Shown here: in pieces, positions 1-4,848 of the stretch
Layout of the letters: each line of letters starts with the position of its first letter
Numbering within the stretch: position 1 is the stretch's first letter
From: Methylobacteriaceae bacterium
GTDB taxonomy: Bacteria > Pseudomonadota > Alphaproteobacteria > Rhizobiales > Beijerinckiaceae
Assembly (NCBI GenBank): GCA_031272615.1
Contig: JAISTL010000231.1
Location: 1 to 5,554, forward strand
Direction of reading: 5' to 3'
Length of the DNA: 5,554 nt
Notes under the pieces: model-generated
Databases searched by the model: none
What the model was told of the DNA's origin: nothing
The model's input: only the letters and a program-made list of their open reading frames with translations
Translations under genes and position numbers: made by a program

Positions 1-16
1 CATTTTCCCCACCTCT
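1..16 (-). promoter_or_regulatory. Ribosome binding site and probable start codon of a gene leaving the left edge
   Basis: Read on the minus strand, AGAGG (16 to 12) is followed by 8 bases and then ATG at 3 to 1, which is ideal Shine-Dalgarno spacing. A sigma70-like promoter lies about 45 bases upstream (45-72). Only the start codon is inside the window, so no product can be named. That the codon opens a real gene is inference from the promoter, ribosome binding site and ATG being in the right order. Confidence 0.4.
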
Positions 17-44
17 GATTGATTTTTAAATACGGGTGCCGCGA

Positions 45-72
45 ACTATGATTGCTTTCCAAACCTTGTCAA
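45..72 (-). promoter_or_regulatory. Sigma70-like promoter reading toward the left edge
   Basis: The minus strand shows a perfect TTGACA at 72 to 67, a 16-base spacer, and CATAGT at 50 to 45, which matches four of six bases of TATAAT. Transcription would start near base 38 and give a leader of about 35 bases before the ATG at 3. It lies downstream of the small winged-helix ORF (stop at 234) and would start an independent unit. No operator-like palindrome is obvious around it. Confidence 0.45.
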
Positions 73-187
73 GTGCGTTCCATGCCGCACCGGGGTGTTT
101 ATCCACGGTTCCGCACAGAAACGCGGCAAAACGGACGAAAGAGAGCGATATCGCGTATTGAACGCCCACGGAAAGGGGGGCAGGAAA

Positions 188-212
188 CGCCTCCCCACCG
201 GTTGGAGAGGCG
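188..212 (-). terminator. Possible weak terminator hairpin after the winged-helix ORF
   Basis: CGCCTC (188-193) pairs with GAGGCG (207-212). After one C-A mismatch three further base pairs form (195-197 with 203-205), leaving a 5-base loop. On the minus strand the stem ends 22 bases after the stop of the 234-524 ORF, but only three T residues follow, so it is a poor intrinsic terminator. It could equally be a transcript-stabilising hairpin or chance in GC-rich DNA. Confidence 0.3.
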
Positions 213-233
213 CAAACGGGCGTCCCCGGGCCC

Positions 234-524
234 TCAGTCGCCCCTGACGACCCAACGGCCGGTTTTCCGCGCCCCCTCACGCGCGAGCAGACCTTTTTCT
301 TTCAGCGCCGCGATGGCGCCCTGAACGGTGCGTCGGGATTTGCTGACCGCCTTCGCGGTTTCCAATTGTGTCGCATGCGGATATTCTATCAAATATTTCA
401 ATATGGTATCTTCGTTTAAAGCGCAACTTCCGCGTTTCGGATGCGCTTTATTTTGCGCTTTATCGCGTGGCCCGCCGATTCCGGCGTCGAAGGAATAGGT
501 GTCGTCAAGCGGAGCGGATGTCAA
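234..524 (-). CDS. Small winged-helix DNA-binding protein, or C-terminal fragment of a larger regulator
   Basis: The last 60 or so residues of this 96-residue reading form a clear winged helix-turn-helix. Helix 1 is around residues 37-47, the HTH at 51-74 contains KSRRTVQGAIAALKEKGLL, and a wing ends in GRWVV. This resembles the small wHTH domain at the C-terminus of Schlafen/AlbA_4-type and Fic-associated regulators, where it follows another domain absent here. The first 36 residues look like non-coding sequence. No ATG exists in the sensible part of the frame: the frame runs back to an ATG at 680, but that would cross a strong terminator (590-619). TTG at 524, with a weak GGTGG upstream, is therefore the best start I can offer. 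The domain-coding part is visibly more AT-rich than its neighbours, which fits acquired or decaying DNA. It may be a pseudogene remnant. Confidence 0.42.
   Translation of the reverse strand: MTSAPLDDTYSFDAGIGGPRDKAQNKAHPKRGSCALNEDTILKYLIEYPHATQLETAKAVSKSRRTVQGAIAALKEKGLLAREGARKTGRWVVRGD
417..463. repeat. Three copies of a TAAAGCGCA element, one inverted, forming a hairpin
   Basis: TAAAGCGCA at 417-425 is the exact inverse of TGCGCTTTA at 442-450. Inside these arms TCCG (429-432) pairs with CGGA (438-441), so a long interrupted stem forms. A second direct copy of TGCGCTTTAT lies at 454-463, 12 bases after the first at 442-451, and makes a 10-bp inverted match with 417-426. The cluster sits just before the codons of the winged-helix domain. 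It could be an operator, a plus-strand terminator (the stem is followed by TTTATTTT reversed into the repeat), or debris of a rearrangement. Confidence 0.5.
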
Positions 525-532
525 CGAACCAC

Positions 533-557
533 CGGCGTCCCCCGGGGGCTCACGCCG
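533..557. repeat. GC-rich inverted repeat with a CCCCCGGGGG core
   Basis: CGGCGT (533-538) is the inverse of ACGCCG (552-557), and between them lies the 10-base perfect palindrome CCCCCGGGGG (539-548) followed by CTC. Together they can fold into a stable stem with a small asymmetry. It lies between the winged-helix ORF and the terminator of the binding-protein gene. There is no T tract on either side, so it is not a terminator by itself. I cannot assign it to a known repeat family. Confidence 0.4.
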
Positions 558-589
558 TTGCCAACGCCTTTTCACCCACCTCGGGGGAT

Positions 590-619
590 AAAAAAACCGC
601 GCCGGAGTCGGCGCGGTTT
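590..619 (-). terminator. Rho-independent terminator of the regulator and binding-protein operon
   Basis: A perfect 11-bp stem pairs AAACCGCGCCG (594-604) with CGGCGCGGTTT (609-619) around a 4-base loop. Read on the minus strand, the stem runs into seven consecutive T residues (596 to 590). It lies 82 bases after the stop codon of the binding-protein gene, so it should end the MarR and binding-protein transcript. It works poorly in the plus direction, where only TTTC follows. Confidence 0.88.
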
Positions 620-701
620 CTGCAACGACGATACGGAGGGGAAAGGCGGGGCCCCGGTTATTGTTGCTCTTCCGAAACACCCCGCCGCAATCCGCCTGAA
701 C

Positions 702-2291
702 CTATTTGGCCGGACGGATATTCATGGCCAGCGTGTCCTCATCGGAACGCGGGATGATGGTGAGGTTTTTCTTCATGCCCCAAGCGGAAACGATGGAGGC
801 GATAGGCAGATTGGGCCTGTCGCTGGCCACCAGAGCGTTGGCCTTCATCAGGTATTCCTTGCGCTTCTCGTTGTCCATCTCCACTTCGGCCGCTTCAATC
901 AGCTTGTCCATTTCCGGGTTGGAATAGCCGCGCACGTTGAAGGCGCCCATACCGGTCTTGCCGTCGTTGGTGTGAACCAGAGACGCCAGGGTATAGTTGC
1001 TCTCGCCGGTCAGCGTGCCCCAGCCGGACATGGTGAGGGAGAATTCACCGCGGGTGTTGGCGGGGAAGTACACGGACCCGGGCAGTGCGTTGGCTTTGGC
1101 TTCCACATTGATCGCCGCCAGAGTCTGGGCGATGGCGGTGCCGATGTCCTTGTCGCCGGGCAGGCGGTCATTGGTGAAGCTGAAGGTGATGGCGAACCCG
1201 TCGGGATATCCCGCCTCGGCCATCAGTTTCTTGGCTTTCTCAACGTCGGGCGTCGGCAGTTTGACATCGGGATTCCAGCCGAAAATGTTCGGCGTGATCA
1301 GCTGCGGCTGGGCTTTGCCCATGCCTTCCATGGCGTATTGCACGATTTCGTCGCGGTCGATGACCAGGTCGAAGGCTTCACGCACCCGCGGATCCTTGGT
1401 GGGGTTCTCCTTCAGCTTCGAGCCGTCCTTGGCCGAAACCATGGGGGATTCGTCGCGGAAGTCGAAGTACATGTTGAACAGGTAGCAGCTGTCATACTTG
1501 ACCACCGTCAGGTTGGGGTCCGCTTCCAGAACGGGCACATCGGCGAAGGGAATGCGGGCGATGAGATCCACCTGACCGGCCTTCAGCTGGGCCACGCGCG
1601 CGGCGTCATCGGGGATTTCCTTGCGCACGACCTTGTCCCACGGCTCCTTGCCGCCCCAATAGTCGGGGAAGGCTTCGAGAACCAGTTCCTCCTTGGGAGT
1701 CCAGGAGACGAACTTGTACGGTCCGGTTCCGATGGCGGCCTTGCCGGAGTTGAAGCCTTCGGCGGAGGTGTCTTTGGTGGAATAGTCTTTGGCCGCTTTC
1801 GACGACACGACGAAAATACGGATAAAGTCGTTGATCAGCGTGGGCGACGGGCCGCGGGTCGTCACCTTGACGGTGTACTTGTCCACAACTTCAACCTTTT
1901 CGACGCGGCGCGTATAAATCGTTGTGGGGTTCGGCCCGGTGACTTCCGGAATGCGCTCGATGGAAAATTTGACATCGTCGGCGGTCATTTCGCTGCCGTC
2001 ATGGAATTTGACGCCCTCGCGCAGCTTGAACTCCCACGTCACATCGTCGAGAGCCTTCCAGCTGACCGCCAGGCCGGGTTCGAGTTGAAGGTCGTTGCCG
2101 GATTTGACGAGAGTGTCGAAAATATGTTTGACGGCTTCGGCATGGGTTCCAGCCGCGGTGAAATGCGGGTCAATGGACAGCGGACCGGCGCGTACGCCGA
2201 TGATGAGATCGTCCGCCAGAGCAACACTCGAAACAGTCCCCAAAAGGATTCCAGCGAGCATAAGAGAACGTGAACCACGTGGCATTTTCAT
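702..2291 (-). CDS. ABC transporter solute-binding protein, family 5 (peptide/opine/nickel type)
   Basis: This 529-residue protein has a Sec signal peptide: basic MKMPRGSR, a hydrophobic stretch at 10-25, and likely cleavage after VALA at 26. Family 5 hallmarks are WEFKLREGVKFHDGSEMTADDVKFS (86-110, the family signature region), GTGPYKF at 188-194 and DYWGG at 210-214. Its length matches DppA/OppA relatives. The ATG at 2291 is chosen because AGGAG lies 8 bases upstream and the signal peptide begins there; an ATG 36 bases further upstream gives an unlikely extension. The start overlaps the stop of the MarR gene as ATGA, and a terminator follows at 590-619. Where dipeptide binders have a GW-x-ADYPDP segment, this protein has GWGTLTGESNY (423-433), lacking the aspartate that grips a peptide amino terminus. 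The ligand may therefore be an opine, cyclic or acylated amide, or other small solute. The family is certain; the ligand is unknown. Confidence 0.93.
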   Translation of the reverse strand: MKMPRGSRSLMLAGILLGTVSSVALADDLIIGVRAGPLSIDPHFTAAGTHAEAVKHIFDTLVKSGNDLQLEPGLAVSWKALDDVTWEFKLREGVKFHDGSEMTADDVKFSIERIPEVTGPNPTTIYTRRVEKVEVVDKYTVKVTTRGPSPTLINDFIRIFVVSSKAAKDYSTKDTSAEGFNSGKAAIGTGPYKFVSWTPKEELVLEAFPDYWGGKEPWDKVVRKEIPDDAARVAQLKAGQVDLIARIPFADVPVLEADPNLTVVKYDSCYLFNMYFDFRDESPMVSAKDGSKLKENPTKDPRVREAFDLVIDRDEIVQYAMEGMGKAQPQLITPNIFGWNPDVKLPTPDVEKAKKLMAEAGYPDGFAITFSFTNDRLPGDKDIGTAIAQTLAAINVEAKANALPGSVYFPANTRGEFSLTMSGWGTLTGESNYTLASLVHTNDGKTGMGAFNVRGYSNPEMDKLIEAAEVEMDNEKRKEYLMKANALVASDRPNLPIASIVSAWGMKKNLTIIPRSDEDTLAMNIRPAK

Positions 2292-2884
2292 TTTGTAGTC
2301 TCCTGTTTGATGAGAGTATCCGACCAACGTTCGGAACAGACAGCGACTTTCGCCAGCAACTCCGAAAGCATGAGTTGCTCGGCAGCAGTTAACCCCTGAA
2401 GCATTTCTCTCTCCCGCGCCACCATCAACTCCATGGAGTCGTTGACGATGGCCCGCCCCTTGTCATTGAGGATAAGAACGAAACTCCTCAGGTCTCCGGA
2501 GGAAGCCTCCCTTTTTATAATGTTTTTTTTCAGCAGCTTTTGAACCGCACGGCTTATTGTATTCTTGGGAAATCCGGTCGACGTGGAGATCGCGGTCGAT
2601 GTCAGCCCGTTCTTGAGATAAAGGGTGAAAAGAACGACAAATTCCGGGCGCGGCAAGCCGCAGCGCTCTTCTATCCAACGATAGACGGGCACATTGAAAT
2701 GCAGGGCCAGGAAATTGAGTCGGGCCGAGAACCAACACGGATTGCGCCAAAGCTTCATCGCAAGCAGGTCGTTGACCGGATATGCACAGGAAACGTCCTG
2801 ACCCCCTTCGAGAAGCAGGGTCTCAAACGTTGAACCCGTCGTGCCGACGCGTGTGAAAGTGTCCATATCCATGTCGCGACTCAA
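2288..2884 (-). CDS. MarR-family transcriptional regulator
   Basis: A 198-residue protein with the MarR winged helix at about residues 80-145: LTSTAISTSTGF as the first HTH helix, PKNTISRAVQKLLKK (106-120) as the recognition helix, and a wing with the family signature GDLRSFVLILNDKG (130-143). It has roughly 45 residues more at the N-terminus than the usual 140-150-residue family member. The frame has no ATG before TTG at 2884. ATG at 2872 or 2866 would shorten it by 4 or 6 residues, and none of the three has a strong ribosome binding site. Its stop overlaps the binding-protein start by ATGA, implying coupled translation. The base composition looks lower in GC than the permease genes. It probably controls the divergent region and its own operon, and by family habit would respond to the transported compound or a breakdown product (inference). 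Confidence 0.9.
   Translation of the reverse strand: MSRDMDMDTFTRVGTTGSTFETLLLEGGQDVSCAYPVNDLLAMKLWRNPCWFSARLNFLALHFNVPVYRWIEERCGLPRPEFVVLFTLYLKNGLTSTAISTSTGFPKNTISRAVQKLLKKNIIKREASSGDLRSFVLILNDKGRAIVNDSMELMVAREREMLQGLTAAEQLMLSELLAKVAVCSERWSDTLIKQETTK
2300..2304 (-). promoter_or_regulatory. Ribosome binding site of the binding-protein gene, inside the MarR gene
   Basis: AGGAG on the minus strand lies 8 bases before the ATG at 2291. It is embedded in the last codons of the MarR gene and fixes the start of the binding protein. With the ATGA overlap it suggests coupled translation from one mRNA. Confidence 0.75.
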
Positions 2885-2920
2885 TTGGAACGCCTGAACG
2901 CGATAAACCGTCCCGGATGG

Positions 2921-2949
2921 AACTTCGCTTTTCTCTTGCCTCCTGTCAA
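2921..2949 (-). promoter_or_regulatory. Possible promoter of the MarR and binding-protein operon
   Basis: A perfect TTGACA lies on the minus strand at 2949 to 2944, but the bases at -10 spacing (GAAGTT, 2926 to 2921) match TATAAT poorly. The start point would be near 2912, leaving a short leader before TTG 2884. A good -35 with a bad -10 suggests either an activated promoter or that the real promoter is elsewhere. The 13-bp tandem repeat abuts the -35 directly on its upstream side. Confidence 0.3.
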
Positions 2950-2975
2950 TTACGTCTTTAGTTTACGTCTTTAGT
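2950..2975. repeat. Perfect tandem repeat of 13 bp, two copies
   Basis: TTACGTCTTTAGT occurs at 2950-2962 and again, without a gap, at 2963-2975. The array abuts the minus-strand TTGACA at one end and overlaps the palindrome 2974-2987 at the other. With a period slightly above one helical turn, the copies would face almost the same side of the DNA, as binding sites of a regulator often do. A simple slippage duplication is the alternative. Confidence 0.6.
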
Positions 2976-2987
2976 TCCATTTGGAAC
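2974..2987. promoter_or_regulatory. Candidate operator 1: 14-bp palindrome
   Basis: GTTCCA and TGGAAC form perfect 6-bp inverted arms around TT. It covers the candidate -35 (TTGGAA, 2981-2986) of the plus-strand promoter, so a bound regulator would block the hydrolase and permease operon. The size and symmetry suit a dimeric winged-helix regulator such as the MarR protein encoded next door. Assigning it to that protein is inference. Confidence 0.5.
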
Positions 2988-3008
2988 CTTCATAAACTGT
3001 GTTATGAG
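2981..3008 (+). promoter_or_regulatory. Possible promoter of the hydrolase and permease operon
   Basis: TTGGAA (2981-2986), 16 bases, then TATGAG (3003-3008); each hexamer matches the sigma70 consensus at four of six positions. Transcription would start near 3015 and leave a leader of about 108 bases. It lies within the two candidate operators, the layout expected of a repressed promoter. CATAAA at 2991-2996 is a competing -10 but has no usable -35. Confidence 0.35.
2990..3007. promoter_or_regulatory. Candidate operator 2: 18-bp AT-rich palindrome
   Basis: TCATAA (2990-2995) and TTATGA (3002-3007) are perfect inverted arms around a 6-base centre. MarR operators are typically 16-20 bp AT-rich palindromes of this kind. 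It fills the spacer and -10 of the candidate plus-strand promoter. Its centre is 18 bp from that of the first palindrome. Confidence 0.45.
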
Positions 3009-3044
3009 ACTCGCGCGTCTGGGGGAACAAGGAAAAACAGGGAA

Positions 3045-3073
3045 CGCGGGACATGTCGTTTCGCTCTCCCGCG
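3045..3073 (+). other. Leader hairpin upstream of the hydrolase gene
   Basis: CGCGGGA (3045-3051) pairs with TCCCGCG (3067-3073) around a 15-base loop. ACAGGG (3037-3042) and CCCTGT (3097-3102) could close an outer stem. In the putative leader this lies ahead of the strong AGGAGG site. I recognise no riboswitch class. The possible upstream ORF starts inside the loop. Confidence 0.3.
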
Positions 3074-3127
3074 CCGGACTGCCCAAGGTTGTACTCCCCT
3101 GTAGCCGCATATAGGAGGAATGAATGA
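3053..3127 (+). CDS. Possible 24-codon upstream ORF overlapping the hydrolase start
   Basis: An ATG at 3053 opens 24 codons (beginning MSFRSPAPDC, ending AAYRRNE) and stops at TGA 3125-3127, which overlaps the hydrolase ATG at 3124 as ATGA. A weak AGGG lies 10 bases before the ATG. The hydrolase's own AGGAGG lies within its last codons. It could be a leader peptide that couples translation. An ORF this short also arises easily by chance, so this is a candidate only. Confidence 0.2.
   Translation: MSFRSPAPDCPRLYSPVAAYRRNE
3113..3118 (+). promoter_or_regulatory. Strong ribosome binding site of the hydrolase gene
   Basis: AGGAGG, fully complementary to the 16S anti-Shine-Dalgarno, lies 5 bases before the ATG at 3124. 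A second ATG at 3120 lies too close and in a different frame without a sensible product, so 3124 is the start. Confidence 0.85.
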
Positions 3128-3825
3128 AGATTGCCGGGATGAACTGGATGCAGGTCGAGGAGCTTGTCCGCAAAGACAACCGCTGCGTGCTGCCCATCGG
3201 CAGCGTGGAGCAGCACGCCTACATCTCGCTGGCCACTGATATGATTCTCGCCGAGAAGGTCGCGCTCGACGCCGCCGAACCCCTGGGCGTTCCGGTGTTT
3301 CCGGCGCTGCCCTACGGGCTGGCGTCCGGTTTCGCGACGTTTCCGGGCACCGTGGCGCTGACGATTGCCACCTATATCGGCCTCATCCGTGATATTCTCG
3401 ACAGCTTGTACCGCGGCGGCTTCCGGCGCATCGTCATCGTCAACGGCCACGGCGGCAACAGCCCGGCCACGGCGGTGATTTCCGAGTGGATGAACGCCCA
3501 TGAAGACGCCTCGGTCAAGATGCATGACTGGTGGCGCGCCCCGAAAACCATGGGCAAGGTGCTGGAAATCGACCCCGTCGCCTCCCATGCCTCATGGATG
3601 GAGAACTTTCCGTGGAACCGGGTTGCCGGGGTGACGGCGCCGGCGGAACAGAAACCCCGCCTGAATTTTGAGCGCATGGCGCGTCTCGGCGCGGGGAAGA
3701 AGCGGGAGATGCTGACCGACGGCAATTACGGCGGGCTGTATCAGCGGCCGGACGACGACATGCTCGCCATCTGGGATGTGGCGGTGCGGGAAACCCGGGA
3801 CATTATCGAACACAATTGGGACTGA
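3124..3825 (+). CDS. Creatininase-family metal-dependent amidohydrolase
   Basis: A 233-residue protein of the creatininase/MftE/FAPy-deformylase fold, enzymes that use a two-metal centre to open cyclic or linear amides. Visible motifs are LPIGSVEQHAYISLATD (23-39), with likely ligands E29, H31 and D39; ATFPGT (71-76); RIVIVNGHGGN (102-112) with H109; and a C-terminal HASWMEN (155-161), where most relatives have HAGExETS, with E160 the probable last ligand. The length is typical. The EQHAY-SLATD form differs from the EQHGPHLPL-TD of true creatininases, so creatinine is not the obvious substrate. The gene is first in an operon with two permeases, so it probably hydrolyses the imported solute in the cytoplasm (inference; no signal peptide is seen). 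The family is secure; the substrate is unknown. Confidence 0.92.
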   Translation: MKIAGMNWMQVEELVRKDNRCVLPIGSVEQHAYISLATDMILAEKVALDAAEPLGVPVFPALPYGLASGFATFPGTVALTIATYIGLIRDILDSLYRGGFRRIVIVNGHGGNSPATAVISEWMNAHEDASVKMHDWWRAPKTMGKVLEIDPVASHASWMENFPWNRVAGVTAPAEQKPRLNFERMARLGAGKKREMLTDGNYGGLYQRPDDDMLAIWDVAVRETRDIIEHNWD

Positions 3826-3861
3826 GCGGGATTTGACGGGACAACGCGGGATTTGACGGGA
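3826..3861. repeat. Direct repeat of 16 bp with 20-bp period in the hydrolase-permease gap
   Basis: GCGGGATTTGACGGGA is present at 3826-3841 and again at 3846-3861. It starts at the base after the hydrolase stop codon and fills most of the 51-base gap before the permease. Aligned at period 20, the first copy carries the TGA stop where the second has AAC. A recent slippage duplication is the simplest origin. A protein-binding role is possible. Confidence 0.7.
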
Positions 3862-3876
3862 TGGGCGTCTAGGTAA

Positions 3877-4848
3877 ATGGTCAGCTTTCTGATTCAGCGG
3901 CTCTGGCAGGCGGTGATTGTGGTGTTCGCCATGTCGGTGCTCATTTTCTGCGGGGTGTTCGCCATCGGCAACCCCATAGACGCGCTGATTTCGCCCGACG
4001 TCACCCTGGACATCCGTGAGCAGATCATCGCCCGCTACGGGCTGGACCAGCCGCTGTGGAAGCAGTATTTCGACTTCATCATCCGCGTCTTCCACGGTGA
4101 TTTCGGCAATTCCTTCGTCTTCAACATGCCGGTCAACCAGCTGATTCTGCAGCGGCTTCCGGCGACTCTGGAGCTGGCGGTGATTGCGGTGGTCGTCGCT
4201 ACCGTCATCGGCATTCCGCTGGGCATGTACGCCGGCTACCGCCCCAACACGGTGGCGTCGCGCACCATCATGAGCACGTCGATCCTCGGCTTCTCGGTGC
4301 CGAGTTTCTGGCTGGGCACCATGATGGTGGCCATTTTCGCCACCCATTACCACTGGCTGCCCGCCGGCAACCGCGGCGAGACGGCGGAGCTGTTCGGCAT
4401 CCAGTGGAGCTTCCTCACCTGGGACGGCTTGCGCTTCCTGCTGCTGCCCGCCGTCAATCTCGGGCTGTTCCGGGTGGCGCTGATGATCCGCCTGTCCTAC
4501 GCCAGCACCCGCGAGATCATGGTGAGCGACACGGTGAAGTTCGCCCGCGCCGCCGGCCTGTCGGAGGCGACGATTCTGCGCAAGCATGTCCTCAAGCTCA
4601 TCTCCATTCCGCTGGTGACGGTGTTCGGCCTGGAGCTCGGCTCGACGCTGGCCTTCGCCGTCGTCACCGAGAAGATTTTCAACTGGCCCGGCCTCGGCAA
4701 GCTCATCATCGACTCCATCATCGCGCTGGACCGCCCGGTGATGGTCGCCTATCTGATGTGGGTATCGCTGCTGTTCGTGTTCATCAACCTGCTGGTCGAC
4801 ATCATGTACGCGGTGCTGGACCCGCGCCTGCGCAAGGGGAGGGCCTGA
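3877..4848 (+). CDS. ABC transporter permease, DppB/OppB-like inner-membrane subunit
   Basis: A 323-residue integral membrane protein with about six hydrophobic segments (roughly 10-30, 97-120, 133-157, 186-206, 243-264, 288-312). It has the DppB-type N-terminal helix MVSFLIQRLWQAVIVVF and the family stretch YGLDQPLWKQY (54-64). The EAA loop that docks on the ATPase is at about 222-242 (FARAAGLSEATILRKHVLK), with its glycine intact. The C-terminus VLDPRLRKG is standard, and the length is usual for the family. Only a weak AGG precedes the ATG by 3 bases. In the hydrolase frame a TAA directly abuts this ATG, so translation may depend on ribosomes arriving from upstream. It ends in TGATG, overlapping the next permease. 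It should pair with that permease and with the binding protein encoded divergently. Confidence 0.95.
   Translation: MVSFLIQRLWQAVIVVFAMSVLIFCGVFAIGNPIDALISPDVTLDIREQIIARYGLDQPLWKQYFDFIIRVFHGDFGNSFVFNMPVNQLILQRLPATLELAVIAVVVATVIGIPLGMYAGYRPNTVASRTIMSTSILGFSVPSFWLGTMMVAIFATHYHWLPAGNRGETAELFGIQWSFLTWDGLRFLLLPAVNLGLFRVALMIRLSYASTREIMVSDTVKFARAAGLSEATILRKHVLKLISIPLVTVFGLELGSTLAFAVVTEKIFNWPGLGKLIIDSIIALDRPVMVAYLMWVSLLFVFINLLVDIMYAVLDPRLRKGRA

Noticed and set aside
99..107. TTATCCACG, similar to a DnaA box
   Set aside because: A single copy with no AT-rich region, neighbouring boxes or origin genes; expected by chance.
26..324. Overlapping open frames on both strands at the left edge
   Set aside because: Arg/Pro-rich composition, no ribosome binding site or domain; they overlap the left promoter, a hairpin and the end of the winged-helix ORF.
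525..680. Upstream extension of the winged-helix frame to an ATG at 680
   Set aside because: It would run through the strong terminator hairpin at 590-619 and encodes Arg/Pro-rich sequence with no domain character.
441..2273. A 610-codon open frame on the plus strand, antisense to the binding-protein gene
   Set aside because: It mirrors a GC-rich coding gene on the other strand, has low-complexity His/Gly/Val-rich composition, crosses the terminator, and the minus-strand reading has a signal peptide and clear family motifs.
3007..3020. AGAC-TCGCGC-GTCT inverted repeat after the second palindrome
   Set aside because: Four-base arms around a GC-rich core are too short to separate from chance, and it lies past the candidate start point.
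3592..4587. A 331-codon minus-strand open frame across the hydrolase and first permease
   Set aside because: It is rich in His, Arg, Gln and Glu as antisense frames in GC-rich DNA are, shows no domain, and lies opposite two secure genes.
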